Notes: generated by a model from the letters alone, not told the origin. Shown: positions 15,887 to 23,805, numbered from the stretch's first letter. The stretch: 28,389 nucleotides of DNA from Opitutaceae bacterium (GCA_016715765.1 JADJZJ010000053.1:1-28389), one strand, 5' to 3'. Made by a program: numbers and translations.

Positions 15887-15974
15887 GTAACGAGTAGTGG
15901 GTAGCGGGTAGCGAGCATTCCGTTGCGCGCCGCCGCTGTCTTCTACTCGCTACTCACTACCCGCTACTCGCTAC
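15887..15974. repeat. Long inverted repeat of GTAGYGRG units between ilvD and pgi
   Basis: The left arm (15887-15915) is built from iterated GTAGCGGGTAGCGAG-type units. The right arm (15946-15974) is its reverse complement with four mismatches in 29 bases. The 30-base loop contains GCGCGCCGCCGC. The repeat almost fills the 108-bp gap and ends 14 bp before the pgi ATG, so it would be transcribed as a hairpin in any ilvD-pgi read-through. Confidence 0.88.
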
Positions 15975-15987
15975 TCCCTGCCCCCCC

Positions 15988-17559
15988 ATGACCTGGAACC
16001 GCTTCAAAGCCCACTGCTACCAGTATCCGAATCTCGGCGTCGCCCTCGACATCTCGCGGATCCCGTTCCCGGACGATTTCCTCGCGTCGATTGAGCCGCG
16101 CATGCAGCAGGCGTTCGCCGACATGGCGGCGCTGGAAAAAGGCGCCATCGCCAATCCCGATGAGCAGCGCATGGTCGGACACTACTGGCTGCGCGCGCCG
16201 CAGCTGGCACCGACACCGGAGCTGGCCGCTGAAATCACGGATACCCTCGCCGCCATCAAGGAATTCACCGCCAAGGTGCACAAGGGCGAGATCGCCGGAC
16301 CGGCCGGCAAGTTCCGCGAGTTGCTCGTCATCGGCATCGGCGGCTCCGCCCTGGGTCCGCAACTGGCCAGCCATGCGCTCGGACGGCAACGGGCCGGTCG
16401 CGACAAGCTGAACGTCCGCTTCTTCGACAACACCGATCCGGACGGCATGGACTATGTGCTGCGCGAGATCGGTTCGAAACTGAAGCAGACCCTCGTCCTC
16501 GTCATTTCCAAGTCGGGCGGCACTGCTGAAACCCGCAATGGCATGCTCGAGGCCGCAGCCGCCTTCAAATCCGCCGGACTCGATTACCCCAAGCACTTCG
16601 TCGCCGTCACCGGCGCGAATTCGAAGCTCGATCAGCTCGCGGTGAGGGAAAACTGGCTCGCCCGTTTCCCCATGTGGGATTGGGTCGGCGGCCGCACATC
16701 CGAACTCTGCGCGGTCGGGCTGCTGCCCGCCGCCCTGCAGGGCATCAAGATTGACCAGCTTCTCGCCGGCGCCGCCGCGATGGACAAGCTCACCCGCAAG
16801 GCCTCGCTCAAGGACAATCCCGCCGCGCTCCTCGCCGCCATGTGGTATTTCGCCACCGATGGCCGGGGGTCGAAGGACATGGTCGTGCTGCCCTACAAGG
16901 ACCGCCTGCTGCTTTTCTCCCGCTACCTGCAGCAACTCGTCATGGAGTCGCTCGGCAAGGAGTTCGACCTCAAGGGCAACGTCGTCAACCAGGGCATCGC
17001 CGTCTACGGCAACAAGGGCTCGACCGACCAGCACGCGTACGTCCAGCAGCTGCGCGAAGGCGTGAACAATTTCTTCGTCACCTTCATCGAGGTGCTGAAG
17101 GACCGCGCCGGTGACTCGCTCGAAGTCGAGCCCGGCATCACCAGCGGAGACTTCCTGCAGGGCTTCTACCTCGGCACGCGCGCCGCGCTGACCGAGAAGA
17201 ACCGGGCCTCGGTGACCCTCACCGTGCCGGATGTTTCGCCCCGCACCCTCGGCCTGCTCATCGCCCTCTACGAGCGCGTGGTCGGTCTCTATGCCTCGCT
17301 CATCGGCATCAACGCCTACCATCAGCCCGGCGTCGAAGCCGGCAAGAAGGCCGCCGGCGGAGTCATCGCCCTGAAGCTCAAGCTGGCCGCCGCCCTCAAG
17401 GCCGCGCCCGCCCAGGCCTTCACCGCCGAGCAACTCGCCGCCAGTGTCGGCGGCGACCCCGAACTCTCCTTCAAGATCCTCGAGCACCTCGCCGCCAACG
17501 GCTCCGTCCGCAAGACCGCGAGGCAGCCCTGGTTCGAGTCGACCTACACCCAGGCCTGA
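15988..17559 (+). CDS. pgi: Glucose-6-phosphate isomerase with C-terminal extension
   Basis: 523 residues. It interconverts glucose-6-phosphate and fructose-6-phosphate in glycolysis and gluconeogenesis. Two SIS sugar-phosphate-binding domains are visible: VIGIGGSALGPQLAS (phosphate loop, about 113-127) and VISKSGGTAETRNGM (about 172-186). GNKGSTDQHAYVQQLREG is the PGI signature, and AYHQPGVEAGKKAAG supplies the C-terminal catalytic region. The last 60-70 residues (FTAEQLAASVGGDPELSFKI, then LEHLAANGSVRKT) look like a small winged-helix-like extension absent from compact bacterial forms. ATG at 15988 agrees with the family; no Shine-Dalgarno (CCCCCCC precedes it). Confidence 0.96.
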   Translation: MTWNRFKAHCYQYPNLGVALDISRIPFPDDFLASIEPRMQQAFADMAALEKGAIANPDEQRMVGHYWLRAPQLAPTPELAAEITDTLAAIKEFTAKVHKGEIAGPAGKFRELLVIGIGGSALGPQLASHALGRQRAGRDKLNVRFFDNTDPDGMDYVLREIGSKLKQTLVLVISKSGGTAETRNGMLEAAAAFKSAGLDYPKHFVAVTGANSKLDQLAVRENWLARFPMWDWVGGRTSELCAVGLLPAALQGIKIDQLLAGAAAMDKLTRKASLKDNPAALLAAMWYFATDGRGSKDMVVLPYKDRLLLFSRYLQQLVMESLGKEFDLKGNVVNQGIAVYGNKGSTDQHAYVQQLREGVNNFFVTFIEVLKDRAGDSLEVEPGITSGDFLQGFYLGTRAALTEKNRASVTLTVPDVSPRTLGLLIALYERVVGLYASLIGINAYHQPGVEAGKKAAGGVIALKLKLAAALKAAPAQAFTAEQLAASVGGDPELSFKILEHLAANGSVRKTARQPWFESTYTQA

Positions 17560-17574
17560 GCCACTGAATATTTC

Positions 17575-17630
17575 CCGCGGATCACACGGATAGTCGCGGA
17601 TTATACCTCCGTTATCCGCGTTATCCGCGG
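17575..17630. repeat. Inverted repeat downstream of pgi (CCGCGGATAACGCGGAT type)
   Basis: The arms 17575-17592 and 17613-17630 match in 16 of 18 positions as reverse complements, and each contains tandem CGCGGAT/ATCCGCG units. It starts 16 bp after the pgi stop, where it may act as a factor-dependent terminator or transcript-end stabiliser. The remaining gap to 17848 holds no recognisable gene. Confidence 0.8.
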
Positions 17631-17848
17631 CAAAGAGCACATTGAGGCTGCAGGTCCTGGCTCCTAAAGAATTAGCATCCCATGATTTGCACCGCCGTCG
17701 CTTCTCGCAATTAGGCGGGGAACACTTGCCGGTGCCACGGTTCACATCTGCGACGTGCGTGAAAACCATTCCATCGCCCAAATGCGATCCGCCAGCCTGC
17801 AAGCCGCCTTGCATAAGGGCGCATCCGCTGTCTTAACCGATTGATTCC

Positions 17849-18013
17849 ATGAAATACGCCAAGCCCGCCCTCCTCGGTTCCTTGCTCCTTTTGCTGGGTC
17901 TGACCCTGACCGGTTGCACCACCCGCCGCGGCGATTCCTCCATACCGTGGAGCCGTCCCGCCGATTGGGAAGGCCAGATTCCCGGTCTCTCGAATCCAGG
18001 CCAGGGTCGCTAA
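17849..18013 (+). CDS. Small lipoprotein of 54 residues
   Basis: Short but well supported. MKYAK is followed by a leucine-rich hydrophobic core and the lipobox LTGC with the acylated cysteine at position 23. The mature part is only 32 residues (CTTRRGDSSIPWSRPADWEG...), rich in Trp, Pro and Gly. It should be processed by signal peptidase II and anchored in a membrane; Thr at +2 suggests outer-membrane sorting if Lol rules apply. A rho-independent terminator follows 24 bp after the stop, consistent with its own transcript. The distance to pgi is 289 bp. Function unknown; similar tiny lipoproteins often go unannotated. Confidence 0.8.
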   Translation: MKYAKPALLGSLLLLLGLTLTGCTTRRGDSSIPWSRPADWEGQIPGLSNPGQGR

Positions 18014-18036
18014 AAGCCGACCATTCTCCGCAGTGC

Positions 18037-18063
18037 AAAATCCGGCTCCGGCCGGATTTTTTT
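18037..18063 (+). terminator. Rho-independent terminator of the small lipoprotein gene
   Basis: AAAATCCGGC (18037-18046) pairs with GCCGGATTTT (18051-18060) around TCCG, followed by more Ts to 18063. The A-tract on the left makes it potentially bidirectional. Confidence 0.9.
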
Positions 18064-18066
18064 GTT

Positions 18067-18090
18067 GGGAGCGCGGGTGACTCGCCCGCA
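18067..18090. repeat. REP-like element (GGGAGCGCGGG type)
   Basis: A GGGAGC head is followed by the hairpin GCGGGT-GACTC-GCCCGC and a trailing A, directly after the terminator and 13 bp before the rsmI ATG. It is the same head-plus-hairpin design as the GTAGGAGC elements elsewhere in the window, with a different stem. Confidence 0.6.
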
Positions 18091-18103
18091 GAGTGTCCCC
18101 GCC

Positions 18104-18817
18104 ATGTCGGAAAACGCCTCGCTCGTCCCGCAACCCGGCCACCTCTACGTCGTGGCCACGCCCATCGGCAACCTCGCCGACCTGACCGAGCGCGCCCGGG
18201 CCATCCTGGGCGGAGTCGATCTGGTGGCCTGTGAGGACACGCGCACCACGGGGGCCATGCTGACGCGTCTCGGGCTGCACAAGGAGCTCACCTCCTACCA
18301 TGAGCACAACGAAACCGAGGCCGCCGAACGCCTCGCCGATCTCCTCGCCAGCGGCAAATCCATCGCCCTGGTCAGTGATGCCGGCACACCGGCGCTGAGC
18401 GATCCCGGCTTCCGGCTCGTGCGCGCCTGCCGGCGCCGCGGACTGCCTGTGGTCCCAGTGCCCGGTCCCAGCGCCCTCACCGCCGTGCTGAGCGCGAGCG
18501 GCCTGCCGACCAATGGTTTTCTCTACGTGGGTTTTCTGCCGGCCAAGTCGGCTGCTCGGATCAGCTTTTTCGAGCAGCACCGGACCTTCGACTACACCCT
18601 CGCACTCTACGAAAGCTGCCATCGCATCGACAAGGCGGTGGATGAGATCGTGGCCACCCTCGGCCCCGACCGCGTCATCTGCGTGGCGAAGGAAGTCACC
18701 AAGATCCACGAAACCTTCTTCGTCGGCCCGGCCGCCGCCGTGCGCGACCGCCTCGCCAAGGCCAGCCTCAAGGGCGAATTCGTCCTGCTCATCGCCCCCG
18801 TTGATTTTGTCCTCTGA
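18104..18817 (+). CDS. rsmI: 16S rRNA (cytidine(1402)-2'-O)-methyltransferase RsmI
   Basis: 237 residues. It methylates the 2'-O of C1402 in 16S rRNA at the P site using SAM. The tetrapyrrole-methylase-type fold is clear: VVATPIGNLADLTERA near the N-terminus, CEDTRTTGAMLTRLG, SYHEHNE, ALVSDAGTPALSDPG, and PVPGPSALTAVLSASGLPT. The protein ends after the domain, lacking the C-terminal helical extension of E. coli RsmI (286 residues). ATG at 18104 was chosen over the upstream TTG, which lies in the terminator and REP-like element. Its stop is one base before the Ppx/GppA ATG. Confidence 0.95.
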   Translation: MSENASLVPQPGHLYVVATPIGNLADLTERARAILGGVDLVACEDTRTTGAMLTRLGLHKELTSYHEHNETEAAERLADLLASGKSIALVSDAGTPALSDPGFRLVRACRRRGLPVVPVPGPSALTAVLSASGLPTNGFLYVGFLPAKSAARISFFEQHRTFDYTLALYESCHRIDKAVDEIVATLGPDRVICVAKEVTKIHETFFVGPAAAVRDRLAKASLKGEFVLLIAPVDFVL

Positions 18818-18818
18818 C

Positions 18819-19763
18819 ATGCCCTCGCCCGCCGTCGCCGTCATTGATATCGGCAGCAACACGATCAAGGTGCTGGTCGCGCGCACCGCGGCCGACGGTT
18901 CGATGCAGACGGAACTCTTTCAATCGCTTGATGCCCGGATCAGCACCGGCATCAGCCGGGCCCGGCCCGAACTCAGCCGCGAAGGCATGGACCGCGGACT
19001 CGCGGCCATCCGCCAGTTGCTCGCCGCCGCCGAGCCCTTGCAACCCGTTCGCACCCTCCTCGTCGCCACCAGCGCGGTTCGCGATGCGGCCAACGGCGCC
19101 GGGTTCCGCGTCGAGGTCAAGGCCGCCACCGGCCACGACATCCGCATCCTCACCGGCTCGGAAGAGGCCAACTACATTGGCGCGGGCCTGACCTGTGATC
19201 CCGACCTGCACGACCTGCAGGATTTCTACGTCTTCGATCTCGGCGGCGGGAGCTTGGAGTGCCTCGCCTTCCGCCAGCGCCGCGTCCAGCAGGCCGCCAG
19301 CCTGCGCCTGGGTTGCGTGCGGCTGACTGAAAAACTGTTCGCCGATTCCAGCCAAGCCCTGCCGGCCAACGCGGCCGCCAGCATCGCCGAAGCATGCCGC
19401 GTCGACTTCGATTCCGCCGGCTTCCGCTTCGATCTTCCCGCAAGCGCCGTGGCAGTCGGCACCGGCGGCACGCTGACCGTTGCGCGCGCCATCGCGGCGC
19501 TTAAGTCGGGAGCTACCGCCGGCATGGGCTCGTCATTGCTCCCCGTGGCCGAACTCGCCGCGCAGTTCGACCGGTTGAAGGTCATGCCTTTGACCGAGCG
19601 CCAGCGCTTCCCGGGTCTTCCGCCCGCCCGTGCCGACGTCTATCCCACCGCCCTAGCCACCTATCTGGCCATCGCGCAACTCGGTCATTTCGAATCCTAC
19701 CGTCACTCCCTCTACAATCTCCGCTACGGTCTCGCCAGGGAAATGCTCGCTGCCGTCTCATGA
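18819..19763 (+). CDS. Ppx/GppA family phosphatase
   Basis: 314 residues. It has the ASKHA fold of exopolyphosphatase and guanosine pentaphosphatase: phosphate loop VIDIGSNTIKVLVA at 7-20, LLVATSAVRDAANG, TGSEEANYIGAG, and second loop VFDLGGGSLECLAF. The short length matches the single-module Ppx/GppA forms, without the C-terminal HD-like domain of E. coli Ppx (513 residues). It may hydrolyse polyphosphate and/or pppGpp, linking it to the stringent response; the sequence does not distinguish these. The start is one base after the rsmI stop, so the two are probably translationally coupled. REP copy 2 lies just downstream. Confidence 0.9.
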   Translation: MPSPAVAVIDIGSNTIKVLVARTAADGSMQTELFQSLDARISTGISRARPELSREGMDRGLAAIRQLLAAAEPLQPVRTLLVATSAVRDAANGAGFRVEVKAATGHDIRILTGSEEANYIGAGLTCDPDLHDLQDFYVFDLGGGSLECLAFRQRRVQQAASLRLGCVRLTEKLFADSSQALPANAAASIAEACRVDFDSAGFRFDLPASAVAVGTGGTLTVARAIAALKSGATAGMGSSLLPVAELAAQFDRLKVMPLTERQRFPGLPPARADVYPTALATYLAIAQLGHFESYRHSLYNLRYGLAREMLAAVS

Positions 19764-19771
19764 CATAAAAC

Positions 19772-19833
19772 TGTAGGAGCGGCTTTATGCCGCGATGAAG
19801 CGCTCCCGTTCGCGGCATAAAGCCGCTCCTACA
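19772..19833. repeat. REP-like palindrome, copy 2 (GTAGGAGCGGC type)
   Basis: 24-bp arms 19772-19795 and 19810-19833 are perfect reverse complements around a 14-base loop. The arms are identical to those of copy 1 at 10005-10068; only the loop differs. It lies between convergent genes, nine bases after the Ppx/GppA stop. Confidence 0.9.
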
Positions 19834-19870
19834 ATAAGGGAAGTCTACCCCTGCCGCACCTGCGGCTCGG

Positions 19871-19898
19871 GTTACATGTAATACAATGCGTTACATGT
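19871..19898. other. Small repeat/palindrome between convergent genes
   Basis: GTTACATGT occurs twice with a 19-base period (19871-19879 and 19890-19898). ATGTAA/TTACAT (19876-19896) makes an operator-like dyad. The AT-rich patch contrasts with its surroundings. No gene start is near, so it may be a remnant of a lost gene's control region. Confidence 0.35.
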
Positions 19899-19911
19899 TG
19901 TCTGCCGACGC

Positions 19912-21831
19912 TCACCCGATCCGGATCACCTTGGCTTCACCCGTGAGCGGGAAGCTCAAGCGGCCCACATAATCCTCGCGGGTGGGCAGGCCGTCCTGCG
20001 TGTAGGAGTTGTGCGGCACAAGCGGGTAATCGAACATCGTCCCCTCGGGCAGCGTCCACTCCAAGCCCCGCCACTTGAAGCCGCGCTGCGGCCGCGGACC
20101 GCCTTGGTGATGGATCAGCACCGTCGGATCGAGGCGGTCCGTGCCATGTTCGCTGGTCAGGGTCTCGCCGGGATGCAGGGCCAGGGGCAGGCCGAATTCG
20201 TACTCCACCCCCGCCTCCCCTCTGGCCACGCGCGCCGTCACCTCGCAGCAACCGCCGGTGAAGCCGACTGCGATCACGATCTCATCATCACCAAACGAAT
20301 AGCCCACCTCCGCGGCATCGTTCGTCACCCGGATGCAGCGGGTGCGGACCGGCACATAGGCCCGGCCCGCATTCGTGCGACGCACGGTCGAGAAACGGGG
20401 CATGTACTTGCTGTTGCCCGTGCCGGCCAGGTAACCCGCCGCGCGGTGCCAGATCTCCAGGAAATTCTGCGAATCCAGCACAAAGCGGCTCGGATGCTCC
20501 GGCACCACCTGCCACGACAGGCAGGCCTGCCAGTCGTCTGAACGCGCGCAGGCGACCGGCAGGGTCAGCGGCGGTTCGATGGTGAAGGCCGGCCGCGCCG
20601 AAAGCCCGGGCGCGAAGGCCAGGGCCGCGAATGATCCATAGAACGCAAAGCCCTGCGCCGCGTTGTCGCGCACGCCCTTCTCCGCGAGTTGGGCCCGCCC
20701 TGCGGACAAGCGCTGCGCCACCTGCTTCCGGCCCTCGGCGGTGCGCAGGAAGGTCGGCGGCAGGAACATGAAGGGCGATGAATGATAACGCATCCGCACG
20801 TCCAACGCGACCGAGGACGAGCCGTCGGGAAAACTGAGATGCTCAAGAAAACCGGCAAAGCGGCCCATACAGGCCAGTGCGGCGGGGTCCCCGGAGGCCT
20901 CGGCATAGAGCGACACCGCCTCGGCGGTGACAAGGGCGTAGCCCACGACGATGCCGTTGCCCTCGGGCCAGTAACCATCGGCGGTCTGGAACGGAATCAC
21001 GCAACGGGCAAAGAAATCGCGGGCGTAATCCATCCACTCCCGCCGCTTGAAGTACTGGCCGGCCTGGTAGAACAGCAACCCGTGCCACGTGTCGTGATTG
21101 CCGACAAACTCCCCGGGGGTCTCACGATACTTCGCCGCGAAATGCACCTGCAACGCCTCCACCGCACCCGCCACGGACCGGCCCAGCCGCGCCCGCAATT
21201 CCGGCGTGCCGAGGTTGTGCCGCTCCATCAATTCCAACGAGCCCAACAGGTAGTAATTGAGCCATTCCCCGATGTGCCGGCCCCACTCCCGTCCGCGTGA
21301 GTAGTGCGGGGTGTGAAACTCCCCATCCGTGATCGAGAGCACGTACTCGATGTTGTGCAGGGCGATCTGCGCGTAGTTCGCCCGCTCGGCCGCGGTCGCG
21401 CCCGGCACCTCGCCCGTGGCGAGGAGCAGAAAGGGATGATGGGCGAACTGGTTGTAATACGAGGGACCTTGCGCCGACGGCCAGTCCTTCAGGTCGAGGT
21501 CCATGCTGCCCGAAGGGCCGAAGTGCGGCGCGAGCAGGCGGGCAAAATCGAGCATGTAACCCGCAATCGCCTCCTGCAACGGGTCCAAGGCGGACGGATC
21601 GACAGAGACGGGCGTGGATGCAGCGACGGCGTGGGGAGTACTCATGGCCAGGTTGGGAATAAACGGGAGCGCCGGAAGTCCGGCGGCAAGAATGGAGGTG
21701 TGCTTGAGGAAGGTCCGGCGATGGTATGCGACCACTTTTTCAGGACGAAGATTCTGCGCCGACAGGTGATGTTCGGTTGCTGAATCCTGCTGGCTTGAGG
21801 TGGAGGGAGCGAACTCAGGCCTCGCGGACAT
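19912..21831 (-). CDS. Tat-exported protein with predicted alpha-toroid fold, function unknown
   Basis: 639 residues from ATG 21831, or 607 from GTG 21735. A twin-arginine signal HRRTFLKHTSILAAGLPALPF (RR at 38-39) predicts export of a folded protein to the periplasm. Residues about 80-400 are helical with aromatic-rich turns (YYNQFAHHPF, EWGRHIGEWLNYYLLGS, GNHDTWHGLLFYQAGQYF, TADGYWPEG), suggesting an (alpha/alpha) barrel as in polysaccharide lyases or glycosidases. The rest is beta-rich. NHDTWHG at 245-251 could be an active site; in several uronic-acid lyases Asn and His serve this way. No named family recognised. The ATG overlaps rluD by 17 bases. The GTG start gives a more usual Tat n-region. 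Confidence 0.75.
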   Translation of the reverse strand: MSARPEFAPSTSSQQDSATEHHLSAQNLRPEKVVAYHRRTFLKHTSILAAGLPALPFIPNLAMSTPHAVAASTPVSVDPSALDPLQEAIAGYMLDFARLLAPHFGPSGSMDLDLKDWPSAQGPSYYNQFAHHPFLLLATGEVPGATAAERANYAQIALHNIEYVLSITDGEFHTPHYSRGREWGRHIGEWLNYYLLGSLELMERHNLGTPELRARLGRSVAGAVEALQVHFAAKYRETPGEFVGNHDTWHGLLFYQAGQYFKRREWMDYARDFFARCVIPFQTADGYWPEGNGIVVGYALVTAEAVSLYAEASGDPAALACMGRFAGFLEHLSFPDGSSSVALDVRMRYHSSPFMFLPPTFLRTAEGRKQVAQRLSAGRAQLAEKGVRDNAAQGFAFYGSFAALAFAPGLSARPAFTIEPPLTLPVACARSDDWQACLSWQVVPEHPSRFVLDSQNFLEIWHRAAGYLAGTGNSKYMPRFSTVRRTNAGRAYVPVRTRCIRVTNDAAEVGYSFGDDEIVIAVGFTGGCCEVTARVARGEAGVEYEFGLPLALHPGETLTSEHGTDRLDPTVLIHHQGGPRPQRGFKWRGLEWTLPEGTMFDYPLVPHNSYTQDGLPTREDYVGRLSFPLTGEAKVIRIG

Positions 21832-22819
21832 GGGGCGAATGCGTCCGGCGAGGGGGCGGGCGTTTGGGCAGGGCCGCGGTCCTGGCGGCGGCCCGGAGGC
21901 TCGCCACCATCTTCTCCATGTCGGCCGGCAGTGGCGCCCGGAGATCGATGGTCTTACCGGTGATCGGGTGCGTGAAAACCAGATGCGCGGCATGCAGCAT
22001 CACGCGCGGGGGCTGCTGCTTCAGCCGCGGGTCGGGCTTCCAGCCGTAAACCTCATCCCCGAGCAGAATGTGTCCGAGCGACTTGAGGTGCACACGGATC
22101 TGGTGCGTGCGTCCGGTGTGGATGTGGCAGCGGATGAGCGCCGCCAGATTGCCGTATTTCTCGACCACCTCCCAATCCGTGTGGGCATCCCGGCCGCCCA
22201 GTTCGGCCTCCACGACGGCCATCTTGTGCCGGTGCTGCTTGTTGCGGCCGATGGCCTTGCGAATGGAACCGCTCAACAGCCCCGGCGCGCCCGTCACCAG
22301 CGCGAGATATTCCTTCTGCAGGGTGCGGCTGGAAAACTGCTCCGCGAGTCCGCGATGCGCCAGGTCGGACTTTGCCACCAGAATGATTCCCGAAGTCTCG
22401 CGGTCGAGCCGGTGCACGATGCCCGGACGCTCGACGCCGCCCACTCCGCTCAGGCTGCCGGCGCAATGCGCCAGCAGGGCGTGCACGAGGGTGTCCTCGC
22501 CGGTGCCGGCGCCCGGATGCACGATCATGCCGGCGGCCTTGTTGACGGCCAGCAGGTGCTTGTCCTCGAACAGCACATCGAGCGGGATCTTCACGGCCTT
22601 CAACGCCGCCGGTTTGGCGTCCGGCATGCTGAAGGTGATTTCATCGCCACCGGCCACGGCCTGGTCGCGTTTGATCGCGCGGTCGCCCAGGGTCACCAGT
22701 CCGGCATCGAAGGCCCGCTGCAGGGCCACCCGGCTGAATTCCGGGTAAGCCTCGGCCAGCACCTTGTCCGCCCGGCGGGGGCGGCAGCCTGCCGCCAGGG
22801 TGAAAATTTGGGAATCCAT
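21815..22819 (-). CDS. rluD: RluD-type 23S rRNA pseudouridine synthase
   Basis: 334 residues. An N-terminal S4 RNA-binding domain (about 14-60; ADKVLAEAYPEFSRVALQRAF) is followed by the RluA-family catalytic domain, with HRLDRETSGIILVAKS around catalytic Asp139, GRTHQIRVHL, and LLGDEVYG. RluD modifies uridines in helix 69 of 23S rRNA; S4 domain, length and aspartate position favour RluD over RluA or RluC, but the exact targets are inferred. The basic tail (KRPPPRRTHSPH) is unusual. The neighbouring add gene ends 8 bp upstream, so they probably share a transcript. Confidence 0.92.
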   Translation of the reverse strand: MDSQIFTLAAGCRPRRADKVLAEAYPEFSRVALQRAFDAGLVTLGDRAIKRDQAVAGGDEITFSMPDAKPAALKAVKIPLDVLFEDKHLLAVNKAAGMIVHPGAGTGEDTLVHALLAHCAGSLSGVGGVERPGIVHRLDRETSGIILVAKSDLAHRGLAEQFSSRTLQKEYLALVTGAPGLLSGSIRKAIGRNKQHRHKMAVVEAELGGRDAHTDWEVVEKYGNLAALIRCHIHTGRTHQIRVHLKSLGHILLGDEVYGWKPDPRLKQQPPRVMLHAAHLVFTHPITGKTIDLRAPLPADMEKMVASLRAAARTAALPKRPPPRRTHSPHVREA

Positions 22820-22827
22820 GTTGCGGT

Positions 22828-23805
22828 CTATCGGCCCGCCACGATCCGGTCGATCTCTTCCTGCATGGCCTGGCGGAGGGCTGGCGGGACGGAGGCTACC
22901 GCCCAGCCGTTCTTGGCGACCTGGCCGAGCTCGGCGCAGGTGAATCCGAGTTCCGTGGCCAGTACGGTGTATTCCTCGGTCAGGGTGTTGGCGAAACAGA
23001 GCGGGTCGTCGGTGCTGACCGTGCACCGCACCCCGGCCTGCATGAGCCGGCGGATGGGATGCGCGGCGATCGAGGGCACGACCCTGAGGCCGACATTGCT
23101 GAGCGGGCAGACATCAAAGGTGACCCCGCGGTCGGCCGCCAGCCGCACCACGGCGGCATCCTCGATGGCGCGCACGCCGTGCTGGATCCGGGTGACACCC
23201 AGTTCCTCGATGGCCTCCCGCACGCGGGCGGCACCGTCGAATTCGCCGGCATGGCACTTGGTGACCTTGCCGGCCGCACGCAGTCGCGCCCAGATGGCCG
23301 CCGTGCCGGTCTCCGTCGGCATCTGCTCGTAGCCATGCAGGTCCACGCCGGCGAGATCGTCCCACTCGTGGAGCTGATCAATGGTCGGACGCAGATCGCC
23401 CGTGATGTCGCTGCGGAGCATGCCGGCAAAGACCCGGACCTCCAGTCCCGCCGGTGCGGCCGCCCGGATCGCGGCGATGATCTCCGGGCCGGGGGTGTTG
23501 ATGAACTTGGTGACCGGCAGGTGAAAACTAGTCTCCACATAGCGCACCTGCTGCTTCACGTGCCCGGCGAAAAGTTCGCGGCAGGCCTCGTAATAGCGGT
23601 CCGCGGAGGTGAACCACGGCAGCGCCTGCGAGAGCAGGGTCCGCTCGAAATCAGGAAAGGACGGATAGCGGTAACTGCGCTCCCTGAATGGCGGATGAGC
23701 GGGATATTCCTGCGGCCGCCAGCGGTGCAGCAGCTCGTAGGGCAAGGCGCCCTCGACATGCAGGTGCGTCTCGGTCTTGGGCAGCGCCTGGATGAAATCG
23801 AGCAC
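22828..23805 (-). CDS. Adenosine deaminase family enzyme
   Basis: 325 residues from GTG 23805. Metal and catalytic residues of the ADA fold are complete: THLHVEGAL (HxH at 14 and 16), KCHAGEFDG (His plus the proton-shuttling Glu), RIQHGVRAIED (His) and STDDPLCFAN (Asp-Asp). It hydrolytically deaminates adenosine or a related purine. Adenine deaminase and 6-amino-6-deoxyfutalosine deaminase belong to the same superfamily and cannot be excluded. The frame stays open to a TTG at 23919, but those 38 extra residues are basic and have no family counterpart; GTG gives the usual spacing from start to HxH. No Shine-Dalgarno. The gap to the aminopeptidase gene is 141 bp. Confidence 0.88.
   Translation of the reverse strand: MLDFIQALPKTETHLHVEGALPYELLHRWRPQEYPAHPPFRERSYRYPSFPDFERTLLSQALPWFTSADRYYEACRELFAGHVKQQVRYVETSFHLPVTKFINTPGPEIIAAIRAAAPAGLEVRVFAGMLRSDITGDLRPTIDQLHEWDDLAGVDLHGYEQMPTETGTAAIWARLRAAGKVTKCHAGEFDGAARVREAIEELGVTRIQHGVRAIEDAAVVRLAADRGVTFDVCPLSNVGLRVVPSIAAHPIRRLMQAGVRCTVSTDDPLCFANTLTEEYTVLATELGFTCAELGQVAKNGWAVASVPPALRQAMQEEIDRIVAGR

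Noticed and set aside
14185..15918. Long open frame of about 577 codons on the minus strand opposite ilvD
   Set aside because: It is antisense to a fully conserved ilvD, and its composition is that of a high-GC shadow with no recognisable domain.
15887..15974. Possible CRISPR array because of repeated units
   Set aside because: The units are contiguous without spacers and are arranged as an inverted repeat; no cas gene is present.
15964..17814. Minus-strand open frame of about 616 codons opposite pgi
   Set aside because: Shadow of pgi; the plus-strand protein carries complete catalytic signatures.
17642..17836. 64-codon open frame between pgi and the small lipoprotein gene
   Set aside because: Unstructured composition, no signal or motif, and it ends just before a far better supported gene.
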